Positions 7,885 through 15,606 of a stretch of DNA of 36,894 nt are shown piece after piece. Source of the DNA: Novosphingobium sediminicola (GTDB lineage: Bacteria; Pseudomonadota; Alphaproteobacteria; Sphingomonadales; Sphingomonadaceae); assembly GCF_014196525.1 (NCBI RefSeq), contig NZ_JACIDX010000028.1, forward strand, positions 1 through 36,894, written 5' to 3'. The stretch's first letter is position 1. Every line of letters begins with the position of its first letter. The notes under the pieces are model-generated. The model was not told the origin of the DNA. It ran no database searches and saw only the letters and a list, made by a program, of their open reading frames with translations. Both the position numbers and the translations under genes were made by a program.

Positions 7885-8769
7885 TCAGGGCCGCAGCTCT
7901 GTTTGGACGACAAGCGCATTCAGCGCTGCCATCACCTCGGCCGAAAGATCCAAATCCGCCGCCGCGCAATTCTCCGCGAGATGCGTGGTGCTGGACGTGC
8001 CCGGGATGAGCAGCAGGTTGGGAGAACGGTTCAACAGCCAGGCCAGAGCCACTTGCATCGGCGTGGCTCCAATGTCTTGCGCGATGTCGGACAGGGCGGA
8101 GGATTGGATCGGTGTAAAGCCGCCGAGCGGGAAAAAGGGCACATAGGCAATGCCCTGGGCGGCCAGCCTGTCGATCAAAGCATCATCGTCGCGATGAACC
8201 AGATTGTAGAGATTTTGCACGCAGACCACCGGCGCGATCGCCTGCGCTTCAACAATCTGCGCCTCGGTAACGTTGCTGAGTCCAAGATGCCGGATCAGAC
8301 CTTGCTGCTGTAAACGGGCCAACGTGGTGAACTGTGGCTCCAACGATCCTTCCAACGGGGCGTGGACATCACCCATCATCCGCATGTTTACGACATCGAG
8401 CCGTTCCAGGCCAAGGTTGCGCAAATTGTCATGCACGGCAGACGTCAGCTCTTCCGGGCTTTGCGCCGCGATCCACGAGGCATCCGCGCCGCGCCGCGCA
8501 CCAACCTTGGTGACGATCACCAGATCCTCCCCGTAAGGATGCAGCGCCTCGCGGATGATCTGGTTGGTCACATGCGGTCCATAGAAATCGCTGGTGTCGA
8601 TATGGTTGACCCCAAAGGCCATTGCGGCCCTCAGCACCGCGATTGCCTCGCCCCGGTCCTTGGGCGGTCCGAAGACGCCCGGCCCCGCCAGTTGCATCGC
8701 GCCATAGCCGATGCGGTTGACGGCGGTATCGCCGAGCTTGAACTGTCCGGCCTTCGCAATGTTCGTCAT
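7885..8769 (-). CDS. Aldo/keto reductase
   Basis: 294 residues, normal for a cytoplasmic NADPH-dependent aldo/keto reductase with a TIM-barrel fold. Visible family marks are RIGYGAMQLAG, GVNHIDTSDFYGP (catalytic Asp and Tyr), VIVTKVGARRG (catalytic Lys), GLSNVTEAQI, LAWLLNRSP and LLIPGTSSTTHL (cofactor-binding end). In place of the usual catalytic His the sequence has VVNMRMMG, as in YdbC-like members where the His position is not conserved. It is transcribed away from a LysR gene 91 bp upstream, which probably regulates it. The 157-bp gap downstream to ampR holds no recognised gene, only an open minus-strand frame (EGEVSAQGLIRAVEPILA) that could be a decayed tail. The true substrate is unknown. 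Confidence 0.88.
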   Translation of the reverse strand: MTNIAKAGQFKLGDTAVNRIGYGAMQLAGPGVFGPPKDRGEAIAVLRAAMAFGVNHIDTSDFYGPHVTNQIIREALHPYGEDLVIVTKVGARRGADASWIAAQSPEELTSAVHDNLRNLGLERLDVVNMRMMGDVHAPLEGSLEPQFTTLARLQQQGLIRHLGLSNVTEAQIVEAQAIAPVVCVQNLYNLVHRDDDALIDRLAAQGIAYVPFFPLGGFTPIQSSALSDIAQDIGATPMQVALAWLLNRSPNLLLIPGTSSTTHLAENCAAADLDLSAEVMAALNALVVQTELRP

Positions 8770-8841
8770 ACGCTCTCTCCTTGCTTGAGGCGACTATGGA
8801 CATTTATTGATTGCGCGATAAGCCGGTCTCTTCTGAACAGG

Positions 8842-8861
8842 TTGTACGGAATATCGTATAA
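8842..8861. promoter_or_regulatory. Candidate LysR operator overlapping the LysR start codon
   Basis: Near-perfect dyad TTGTACG-N6-CGTATAA (one mismatch), a T-N11-A-type LysR box. It overlaps the first base of the regulator start codon and lies 73 bases before the divergent aldo/keto reductase start. This fits autorepression together with control of the reductase. Confidence 0.5.
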
Positions 8862-9757
8862 TGACGCTGCCCCTTGATGATCTGAGCATGTTCGTGGCCA
8901 TCGTGCGCGCCGGCGGCTTTCGCGAGGCGGCGCGGCTCACCGGCGGATCACCCTCGGGGCTCAGCGATGCGTTGCGGCGTTTGGAAGCACGGCTCGGCCT
9001 GCGCCTGCTGCATCGCACGACCCGCAGCATCGCGCTGACCGAGGCGGGCACGCGCCTGTTCACCCGCCTGTCACCGGCCATGGCCGAGATCGAGGCCGCG
9101 CTGGACACGGCGCAAGCCTCCAGCGATGAACCCGCAGGCACGCTGCGGCTCAACGTACCGGCTAATGTCGCGCGCACCGTCCTGCCCAAAATCTTGCCGC
9201 CGTTCCTGGAGGCACATCCGCAGATCCGCGTCGAGGTGACGGTGGAGGATGGTTTCGTCGATATCCTCGCCTCGGGCGCCGACGCGGGCATCCGTTACGA
9301 GGAGCGGCTCGAACAGGACATGATCGCCGTACCGATCGGACCGCGCCGCCAGCGCATGATCACCGCCGCAGCGCCAGCGTATCTTGCCGCACACGGGCGT
9401 CCGGGTCATCCGCGCGACCTTCTCGATCACGCCTGCATGCGCCTGCGCTTTTCCAGCGGTACGCCCGCCATCTGGGAGTTTGAGCGCGGCGAGGAGGTGA
9501 TCCGCCTCGATCCCACGGGGCCTTTGCTGGTCGAGCCCGGCCTTGCCTGCGACCTGCTGGTCGAGGCGACAATCTGCGGGCTTGGCGTGGTGCGCCTGTT
9601 CGAGGACTGGCTGCAACCGCATCTGGAAAGCGGCGCCCTGGAGCGTCTGCTGGACGATTGGAACGAGAGTTTTTCAGGCCCGATGCTTTATTATTCCGGG
9701 CGCCGCCATCTGCCGGCGGCCTTGCGGGCTTTCGTCGATTTCATTCGGAGGGGCTGA
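8861..9757 (+). CDS. LysR-family transcriptional regulator
   Basis: 298 residues. The N-terminal winged helix-turn-helix (about 1-60) reads PLDDLSMFVAIVRAGGFREA, then a Ser/Gly-rich recognition helix (GGSPSGLSDALRRLEARLG) and LLHRTTRSIALTEAGTRLF. The C-terminal substrate-binding domain follows from about 90 (LRLNVPANVARTVLPKILPP, ILASGADAGIRYEERLEQDM). The IRYEERL pattern places it with the CrgA/DmlR-like group of LysR proteins. It is divergent from the aldo/keto reductase, the usual layout for a dedicated local regulator. The effector is unknown. Confidence 0.88.
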   Translation: MTLPLDDLSMFVAIVRAGGFREAARLTGGSPSGLSDALRRLEARLGLRLLHRTTRSIALTEAGTRLFTRLSPAMAEIEAALDTAQASSDEPAGTLRLNVPANVARTVLPKILPPFLEAHPQIRVEVTVEDGFVDILASGADAGIRYEERLEQDMIAVPIGPRRQRMITAAAPAYLAAHGRPGHPRDLLDHACMRLRFSSGTPAIWEFERGEEVIRLDPTGPLLVEPGLACDLLVEATICGLGVVRLFEDWLQPHLESGALERLLDDWNESFSGPMLYYSGRRHLPAALRAFVDFIRRG

Positions 9758-9904
9758 CGCAGACGATACCACGATCCCCGCCCTGCAGGCGTTTTGTGCC
9801 CCATCATCCGCAACCATTGCGCTTCTGCGTCCAGGGTGTCGCTGGCCGCCGCAATTTCGGACATTCGAGGTTGCTTCGAAATCGCTGACAGAGCCGACAT
9901 TCAG

Positions 9905-10237
9905 CCCCCTTATCCGCTCAATCGCTGGGCGGCGATGGCCCGCTATTGTGATAATGGCCTGCTCGAAATCAGCAACAACCTTGTCGAGAATGCCCTGCGC
10001 GGTGTTGCTCTTGGCCGCCGCAACTGGATGTTCGTCGGCTCGACCAAGGGCGGAGATGCCTCGGCGCTGTTCTATTCGCTCGTCGAGACCTGTCGCCTGA
10101 ACGGTGTGGAGCCCGAGGCCTGGTTCACCGACGTCATCGCGCGTATCGGCAATCATCCCATCAACCGGATCGATGAATTGCTCCCCTGGAACTGGCAGGC
10201 GGCGAAAGAGATCCAGAACCTGGAGCAGGCCGCTTGA
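9905..10237 (+). pseudogene. IS66-family transposase (TnpC) C-terminal remnant
   Basis: About 110 codons match the tail of IS66 transposases: YPLNRWAAMARYCDNG, LEISNNLVENALRGVALGRR, NWMFVGSTKGGDASALFYSL, NGVEPEAWFTDVIARI and HPINRIDELLPWNW. The catalytic D-D-E core upstream is mostly absent and the bases before 9905 do not continue the family, so only the end of the element remains. The stop (TGA 10235-10237) overlaps the next gene's TTG start by 4 bases, the relic of an operon in the original element or plasmid. Confidence 0.8.
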
Positions 10238-10827
10238 GCAATGCCTTCGTCGTACGCATGACGATCACGCTGGATGATGTGACGCCGGTGGTGAGCCGCG
10301 TCATCGAAGTGCCGCTGGGGATCAGCCTCGACCGATTGCACAGCACCTTCCAGGCAGCGCTGGCCTGGACGGACAGCCACTTGTCGGAATTGACCTTCGG
10401 CCACACGGGCTTTGGCATCCCCGATCCGTCTTACGGCTTTGACGGCCCGCTTGATGCCCACAAAACAACCTTGGCTCAGGCTTTGGAGGGGATGCGAGGC
10501 AAGACCTTCCGTTACCTCTATGACTTTGGCGACGCGTGGGAACACAGCATCAAGATCCAGGGCATCGTCCCTATCGATCCCCACGGCAGCTATCCACGCC
10601 TCCTCGCCGCCGCCGGGATGCGGCCACCAGAGGATTCAGGTGGTCCCTGGGGCTATGCCGAGAAGCTGGAAGCGCTCGCAGATCCGGCCCACGAGTATCA
10701 CGAAGAGGCTCTCGATGCCTTGGGCGACGACCATGATTCCCATGCCCAGCCCAACATCGATATGATCCACGCCAGCTTTGCCGCACTGGCAAAGAAATGG
10801 GCGCCCCGCCCGCGAAAGGCCAAGTAG
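10234..10827 (+). CDS. Plasmid pRiA4b ORF-3-like family protein
   Basis: 197 residues. Hallmarks of the pRiA4b ORF-3 family are visible: TLDDVTPVVSRVIEVPLGIS, LDRLHSTFQAALAWTDSHL, RYLYDFGDAWEHSIKI, and C-terminal CPPEDSGG-like AAAGMRPPEDSGGPWGYAEK. The function of this family is unknown; its members sit on plasmids and beside IS66-type transposases. The likely start is TTG at 10234, overlapping the stop of the transposase remnant; an in-frame ATG at 10258 (MTITLDDV) is the alternative. It appears intact. Confidence 0.8.
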   Translation: MSNAFVVRMTITLDDVTPVVSRVIEVPLGISLDRLHSTFQAALAWTDSHLSELTFGHTGFGIPDPSYGFDGPLDAHKTTLAQALEGMRGKTFRYLYDFGDAWEHSIKIQGIVPIDPHGSYPRLLAAAGMRPPEDSGGPWGYAEKLEALADPAHEYHEEALDALGDDHDSHAQPNIDMIHASFAALAKKWAPRPRKAK

Positions 10828-10946
10828 GCCACGTCAACGCCGCATTCCATCGGCGCTTACCTTAGATTAGCGCAACAGACAATTGCACGACAGGGAAGAT
10901 CAGCAGCTTGCGGGCAGCAAGATTTAGCTTTCGCATAATATCTTCT

Positions 10947-11225
10947 TCACCAGGCCAACGCTTCCGGACTTGGGTGTTGCGCCGGATTTTGAGGGAATCG
11001 CATTTCGCACAATCGCTCAGAGATATTGAGTGCTTTACGAATGTTTGCGTCTGTTTCGATGAGATAATCTGGAGTGATGCGGATGAGGTTCAAATCGAAC
11101 AGCGTATGGATGTCGGCACGCAGGAGGATGCCGTTCGAAGCATCATTTCCTTTTTGACCGATAACGGCATGAGGAACGATGTGCGCGGCCTCCAGAATAT
11201 CCTCTATCTCGCATCCCGTCGCACC
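10947..11225 (-). pseudogene. HNH endonuclease C-terminal remnant
   Basis: A minus-strand frame with no ATG start runs from after a stop at 11228-11226 to a TGA at 10949-10947. It reads TGCEIEDILEAAHIVPHAVI, then NGILLRADIHTLFDLNLIRI, then RFPQNPAQHPSPEALAW. This is the HNH nuclease core: the AAHI His, the Asn of NGILL and the His of RADIHTLFD are all present, and the ending matches this HNH subgroup. Everything N-terminal to the core is missing, and a stop lies just before the CxxxG start of the domain. It is therefore a decayed gene tail, possibly from a restriction or mobile-element locus. Confidence 0.65.
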
Positions 11226-11402
11226 CTACGCTGTCACTAATCTGGGTCAGGCAGAGCAGAAAATATTTCGTCCGTTGACGTCTAGACTTTTCCAGACGAT
11301 CTGTTGGTGCAAAGACAATTCAGATGATTTTCTTTTTGTGATTTGCATCTGAAATCAGTTGCTTGACCGCCCTCACATTTCCTCTCCTGGGCACCATTTG
11401 CT

Positions 11403-11423
11403 CTCCCGGCCAGCGGCCGGGAG
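11403..11423 (-). terminator. GC-rich hairpin downstream of the rml operon
   Basis: Perfect 9-bp stem CTCCCGGCC / GGCCGGGAG with a 3-base loop, 89 bases beyond the rmlA stop on its strand. The T-run is weak, so termination is likely but not certain. Confidence 0.5.
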
Positions 11424-11512
11424 GATCGACAAGACTGAGAAAATCTCTATCTTTCGATCCTCGGCGCTCTTGTGACATTTCAGTCTATGTCAGGCGATCG
11501 GAAGAACCTGCT

Positions 11513-12418
11513 TCAAGCGCTCAACCTCTGACGGCCCGACCGGCTCACAGCCCCCTGCCCTATCAATCCACCCAAATACCCCGCATAATTGCCCTTGCCC
11601 AACCTTTGCGTCGCGCGTTCCAGCCCGTTGTCGTCGATAAAGCCCATGTGCCAGGCGATTTCCTCGGGGCAGGCGATTTTCATGCCCTGACGCCTTTCCA
11701 GCGTTGAGACGAATTCGGCAGCCTCCAAAAGGCTGTCCGGCGTGCCGGTGTCCAGCCAGGCATAGCCGCGCCCCATTTCCATCACGCTCAACCGGCCCTT
11801 TTCCAGATAGATCCGGTTTACATCGGTGATTTCCAGTTCGCCGCGCGGCGATGGCTGGAGGTTGGCGGCGATATCGACCACTTCGGCGTCATAGAAATAC
11901 AGCCCCGTCACCGCCCAGTTCGATTTGGGCTTCAGCGGCTTTTCCTCGATGGAAACGGCCCGGCGCTGATCGTCGAATTCCACCACGCCATAGCGCTCGG
12001 GGTCGGCCACGTGATAGGCAAAGACCGCCGCGCCATCGAGGGTGTTGCGCGCCTGCGCCATCTTCTCGGGCAGACCGTGGCCGAAAAAGATATTGTCGCC
12101 CAGCACCAGACAGGACGGCCCGCCCGCCAGAAAATCCGCCCCGATCGTAAAGGCCTGCGCCAGCCCCTTGGGCTCGGGCTGCACCGCATAGGTCAGCGAG
12201 ATGCCCCACTGGCTGCCATCGCCCAGCAAGTGCTGAAAAGCGGGCGCATCATGGGGCGTGGTGATGATCAAGATCTCGCGGATCCCCGCCAGCATCAGCG
12301 TGGTCAGCGGATAATAGATCATCGGCTTGTCATAGACCGGCATCAACTGCTTCGAGAGCGCCAGCGTCATAGGATACAGCCGGGTGCCGCTGCCCCCGGC
12401 CAGAATGATGCCCTTCAT
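11513..12418 (-). CDS. rfbA: Glucose-1-phosphate thymidylyltransferase (RmlA/RfbA)
   Basis: 301 residues, typical RmlA length. It makes dTDP-glucose from dTTP and glucose-1-phosphate, the first step of dTDP-L-rhamnose synthesis in the cytoplasm. The nucleotidyltransferase signature GGSGTRLYPMT is at residues 8-18, followed by SKQLMPVYDKPMIYYPL, GDNIFFGHGL, VVEFDD, SIEEKPLKPKSNWAVTGLYF and WLDTGTPDSLLEA, all characteristic of RmlA. The start ATG at 12418 overlaps the stop of rmlD by 4 bases (ATGA), so I reject the longer frame to 12595. It is the last gene of the rmlC-B-D-A operon; end-product control by dTDP-rhamnose is known for the family. Confidence 0.95.
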   Translation of the reverse strand: MKGIILAGGSGTRLYPMTLALSKQLMPVYDKPMIYYPLTTLMLAGIREILIITTPHDAPAFQHLLGDGSQWGISLTYAVQPEPKGLAQAFTIGADFLAGGPSCLVLGDNIFFGHGLPEKMAQARNTLDGAAVFAYHVADPERYGVVEFDDQRRAVSIEEKPLKPKSNWAVTGLYFYDAEVVDIAANLQPSPRGELEITDVNRIYLEKGRLSVMEMGRGYAWLDTGTPDSLLEAAEFVSTLERRQGMKIACPEEIAWHMGFIDDNGLERATQRLGKGNYAGYLGGLIGQGAVSRSGRQRLSA

Positions 12419-13308
12419 GCGACAGGATCCTTTTGCGCAACGAGCCGTGCGACCGTGGCTTTGACCGCATCGCGCCATGCGGGCAGTCGCAGGCCATAGG
12501 CCTCGGCCAGACGATCCCCGCAGAGCCGCGAATTGGCGGGCCGCGCGGCGGGGGTGGGATAATCGGCGGTGGCGATGCGGCGCACGCGCGCCCATGGCCC
12601 GCCCTGCGCGGCGCTGGCGGCAAACACCGCCTCGGCCAGATCGGCCCAGCTTCCCTCGCCGTTGCCAGTCATGTGAAAGATGCCGCGCGGGGCCTCATCG
12701 GGGGCGCTGTGCAGGCGATGCGCCACGGCCAGCACCGTATCGGCAATATCGAGCGCGCTGGTCGGATTGCCGATCTGATCGGCCACCACGCCCAGTTCCT
12801 CGCGCGTTTGCGCCAAACGCAGCATGGTCTTGACGAAATTGGCCCCGAACGGGCTGTAAACCCACGCTGTGCGCAGGATCACCGCATCGGGATCGGCGGC
12901 GATCACCGCCTCCTCGCCGGCCAGTTTCGAGCGACCATAGACGCCCAGCGGCGCCACGGGATCGCTTTCCACATAAGGCGCCGTTTTGGTGCCATCAAAC
13001 ACATAGTCGGTGGAAATATGGATCACCGGCACGCCCAGCGCCCTCGCCGCCGCCGCCACGGCCCCCGGCCCGGCGGCATTGACGGCAAAGGCTGCCTCCT
13101 CCTCGCCTTCGGCCCGGTCCACGGCGGTATAGGCCGCAGCCGACACCACCACATCGGGCCGCGCCGCCGCCAATGCCGGGGCAATCGAGGCCAGATCGCC
13201 CAGATCCAGTTCCGGCCGCCCCAGCGCGATGATCTCCACCCCCGCGCCCGCGCGTTCGATAATCGAGGTCACAACCTGCCCGGCCTTGCCGGTCACCGCG
13301 ATCCTCAT
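12415..13308 (-). CDS. rfbD: dTDP-4-dehydrorhamnose reductase (RmlD/RfbD)
   Basis: 297 residues. It catalyses the last step, NAD(P)H reduction of dTDP-4-keto-L-rhamnose to dTDP-L-rhamnose. The Rossmann start is MRIAVTGKAGQV (GxxGxxG-type), followed by the family motifs LDLGDLASI, VVSAAAYTAVDRAE, ISTDYVFDGTK and the YGRSKLAGE catalytic Tyr-Lys pair. Later come AWVYSPFGANFVKTMLRLA and DQIGNPTSALDIA. The ATG at 13308 overlaps the rmlB stop (ATGA), so it starts there although the frame is open further upstream. Its own stop overlaps rmlA. Translational coupling across the operon is evident. Confidence 0.95.
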   Translation of the reverse strand: MRIAVTGKAGQVVTSIIERAGAGVEIIALGRPELDLGDLASIAPALAAARPDVVVSAAAYTAVDRAEGEEEAAFAVNAAGPGAVAAAARALGVPVIHISTDYVFDGTKTAPYVESDPVAPLGVYGRSKLAGEEAVIAADPDAVILRTAWVYSPFGANFVKTMLRLAQTREELGVVADQIGNPTSALDIADTVLAVAHRLHSAPDEAPRGIFHMTGNGEGSWADLAEAVFAASAAQGGPWARVRRIATADYPTPAARPANSRLCGDRLAEAYGLRLPAWRDAVKATVARLVAQKDPVA

Positions 13309-14366
13309 GCGGTTTTCTCCAGCAGGCCCAGTCTTTCGCCGCCATAGCCGTCGCGCAAAGGTTGCCACCACCACGCATTGTCCAGATACCACTGGACGGT
13401 CTTTTCGATGCCGCTGTCGAAATCCTCGCGCGCGCGCCAGCCCAGCTCATTTTCCAGCCGCGTGGCGTCGATGGCATAGCGCGCATCATGGCCGGGGCGG
13501 TCGGTGACGAACCGGATCAGCTCCTCACGCGGGCGATCGGCGGGCAGCAGCCGGTCGAGAACCTGACAGATGCGGTGCACGACATCGATATTGCGGCGTT
13601 CATTGCGCCCGCCGACATTATAGGTTTCCCCCGGCACGCCGCGCTCGACAATCAGATCCAGCGCGCGAGCGTGATCCTCAACATAGAGCCAGTCGCGGAT
13701 ATTCTCACCCGCCCCGTAAACCGGCAATTCCCGACCCGCCAGCGCGTTGAGGATGGTGAGCGGGATCAGCTTTTCCGGAAAGTGATAGGGCCCGTAATTG
13801 TTCGAGCAGTTCGACACCACAATCGGCATGCCATAGGTGCGGTGCCATGCCTTGGCCAGATGGTCGCTGGCCGCCTTGGACGCGGAATAAGGGCTGGACG
13901 GGTCATAGGGCGTATCCTCGCGGAACAGCGCCTCCGGGTTCTCGTCCAGACTGCCATAGACCTCGTCGGTGGAGACATGCAGGAAGCGAAACGCCGCCTT
14001 GGCCTCATCCGCCAGACCGTTCCAATAATCGCGCGCGGCCTCCAGCAAGGTAAAGGTGCCCACCACATTGGTCATGATGAAATCGGCGGCGCCCGTGATC
14101 GAGCGGTCCACATGGCTTTCGGCCGCCAGATGCATGATCCGATCAGGACGGAAATCATGGATCGCGGCCTTCATCGCGGCGCCGTCGCGGATGTCGGCAT
14201 GCAGGAAGCGGTGATGCGCGCGGCCTTCGACCGCGCGCAGCGAGGCCAGATTGCCCGCATAGGTCAGCGCATCGATGGTAAGCACATCGTAGCTCTGTTC
14301 AAGCACCAGATGGCGCACCAGCGCCGAACCGATGAAACCGGCGCCCCCAGTGACGATAACGCGCAT
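13305..14366 (-). CDS. rfbB: dTDP-glucose 4,6-dehydratase (RmlB/RfbB)
   Basis: 353 residues, standard length. It converts dTDP-glucose to dTDP-4-keto-6-deoxyglucose with bound NAD+. The N-terminal NAD site GGAGFIGSALVRHL, the SDR motif HLAAESHVDRSI, the active-site STDEVYGSLDE, the catalytic YSASKAASDHLAKAW and the substrate-binding NCSNNYGPYHFPEKLIPL and RDWLYVEDHARAL are all present. It lies 4 bases after rmlC and overlaps rmlD by 4 bases. No defects seen. Confidence 0.96.
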   Translation of the reverse strand: MRVIVTGGAGFIGSALVRHLVLEQSYDVLTIDALTYAGNLASLRAVEGRAHHRFLHADIRDGAAMKAAIHDFRPDRIMHLAAESHVDRSITGAADFIMTNVVGTFTLLEAARDYWNGLADEAKAAFRFLHVSTDEVYGSLDENPEALFREDTPYDPSSPYSASKAASDHLAKAWHRTYGMPIVVSNCSNNYGPYHFPEKLIPLTILNALAGRELPVYGAGENIRDWLYVEDHARALDLIVERGVPGETYNVGGRNERRNIDVVHRICQVLDRLLPADRPREELIRFVTDRPGHDARYAIDATRLENELGWRAREDFDSGIEKTVQWYLDNAWWWQPLRDGYGGERLGLLEKTA

Positions 14367-14370
14367 GCGA

Positions 14371-14934
14371 TCAATCCTTTACGCTAAAATAAGGCGGCAG
14401 ATCGGCCAGCAGCGGCTGCACCCGGTCCTTGCCCGACAGCGTGTCGGGATCGGCCAGATCGGGCCAGACGATCCCGATGGCCGGATCGTTCCACATCAGA
14501 CCTTTGTCATGCTCAGGGCTGTAATAGCTAGTCACCCTATAGGTTACGACGCTGTCAGGCCGCAGCGTACAGAAGCCATGGGCAAAGCCGACCGGCACCC
14601 AGAGCTGGTTGCATTTTTCAGCCGTCAGTTCGACCGCGATCCATTGACCAAAACTCGGAGAATCATGGCGAATATCGACCGCCACATCCAGAATGGCGCC
14701 TGCTGCACAGCGCAACAGCTTGCCCTGCCCCATAGGATGGGTTTGGAAATGCAGGCCGCGAATGGTCCCCGCCCGTGCGGAGAGCGACTGGTTCTCCTGA
14801 ACAAAGGTCACATCACCCGCGAGCGGAGCAAACCTGTCCTCGCGAAACAGCTCTGAGAAATAGCCGCGCTCATCACCCAGCTTGCGTGGGATGATCTCAA
14901 CCGGGCCGGATATAGAGAAAGTTTTGCATTCCAT
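14371..14934 (-). CDS. rfbC: dTDP-4-dehydrorhamnose 3,5-epimerase (RmlC/RfbC)
   Basis: 187 residues. This cupin-fold epimerase converts dTDP-4-keto-6-deoxyglucose to the L-lyxo isomer. Family motifs are visible: RGYFSELFREDRF, FVQENQSLS, the catalytic His region TIRGLHFQ, LLRCAAGAILDVAVDIRHDS, and the catalytic Tyr region VTYRVTSYYSPEHDKGLMWN. It is the first gene of the operon, so the promoter lies upstream of 14934 in the 672-bp divergent gap shared with the polysaccharide export gene. No strong ribosome site is visible before the ATG. Confidence 0.95.
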   Translation of the reverse strand: MECKTFSISGPVEIIPRKLGDERGYFSELFREDRFAPLAGDVTFVQENQSLSARAGTIRGLHFQTHPMGQGKLLRCAAGAILDVAVDIRHDSPSFGQWIAVELTAEKCNQLWVPVGFAHGFCTLRPDSVVTYRVTSYYSPEHDKGLMWNDPAIGIVWPDLADPDTLSGKDRVQPLLADLPPYFSVKD

Positions 14935-15606
14935 GGTCGGTTTACTCGGGTTCTATGAAGCCAGACGCAGCATCGTCCCGCGATGGCGAACAACCATGCT
15001 TTACTTCAATCCAGCCTGTCCTAAACAAGTGGAATTGCATCGACTGTAGATAGGATTGGCGGCAATGCTGGGCTCTTCAATCATGTCGCCGCCGTTAGAG
15101 GTATGATGTAAGTTTGGAGGGCAGCCTGAGGACAAGCCCATCGTTCGAATGTAGGTTGCTGCGGAACTTTTGGACTTATCGTGCGGCCGCAGCGCTTTGG
15201 AATTTCCTTTCTGTTTGGCGTATGAAACAGACGAAACTCACATAAAATCTTGAAATATATTCATTAACCTTCGAATAAAGGCCTACTTTCGGGCCGTTTG
15301 CCTTACCCCTATTGCACACGCCAAACAGGCAGTATGATAGGTTTCGCAATCAGCAGACCTCGATCAGATCCTCATTCCATGGAAGGTGATGCGTCTGGGG
15401 GTGCTTGAAAATCGGCCAAAATGGCTGTTTCATAACAGCACTATTCATGATTCCATACAAAGGTGCTCCGCAAAATTGTTAACCAGCCTTTCGACTGGCC
15501 GCAGCTTTGGGTCATCGCTGAAAAGACGAGTCGATATGACTTGCGGTATGTTGGCGAGATTGGCATGCACGCTGGCATGCTTTTCAAGGATCTGAGCGCG
15601 CCCGTC
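14935..15606. promoter_or_regulatory. 672-bp divergent gap between rmlC and the export lipoprotein gene
   Basis: No recognised gene. The composition falls to AT-rich around 15235-15290, where TTGAAA (about 15254) and AATAAA (about 15278) are spaced 18 bases apart as a possible -35/-10 pair pointing to the export gene. A perfect 11-bp inverted repeat (15211-15221 and 15318-15328) encloses this AT-rich segment. The gap must hold promoters for both directions. Confidence 0.4.
15211..15328. repeat. Spaced 11-bp inverted repeat around an AT-rich promoter-like segment
   Basis: CTGTTTGGCGT at 15211-15221 and its exact reverse complement ACGCCAAACAG at 15318-15328, with 96 bases between. The arms could be two regulator half-sites flanking the promoter or a long-loop hairpin; the sequence alone does not decide. 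Confidence 0.45.

Larger units (their letters stand above)
10828..11512. other. 685-bp region with an HNH relic and two stem-loops
   Basis: No intact gene. It contains the HNH relic (10947-11225) listed separately. A second item is an 8-bp inverted repeat TTCAGATG / CATCTGAA (11319-11326 and 11346-11353) enclosing a T-rich 19-base loop. The third is the GC-rich hairpin at 11403-11423, just beyond the rml operon. This is the boundary between the patchwork part of the window and the polysaccharide cluster. Confidence 0.5.
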
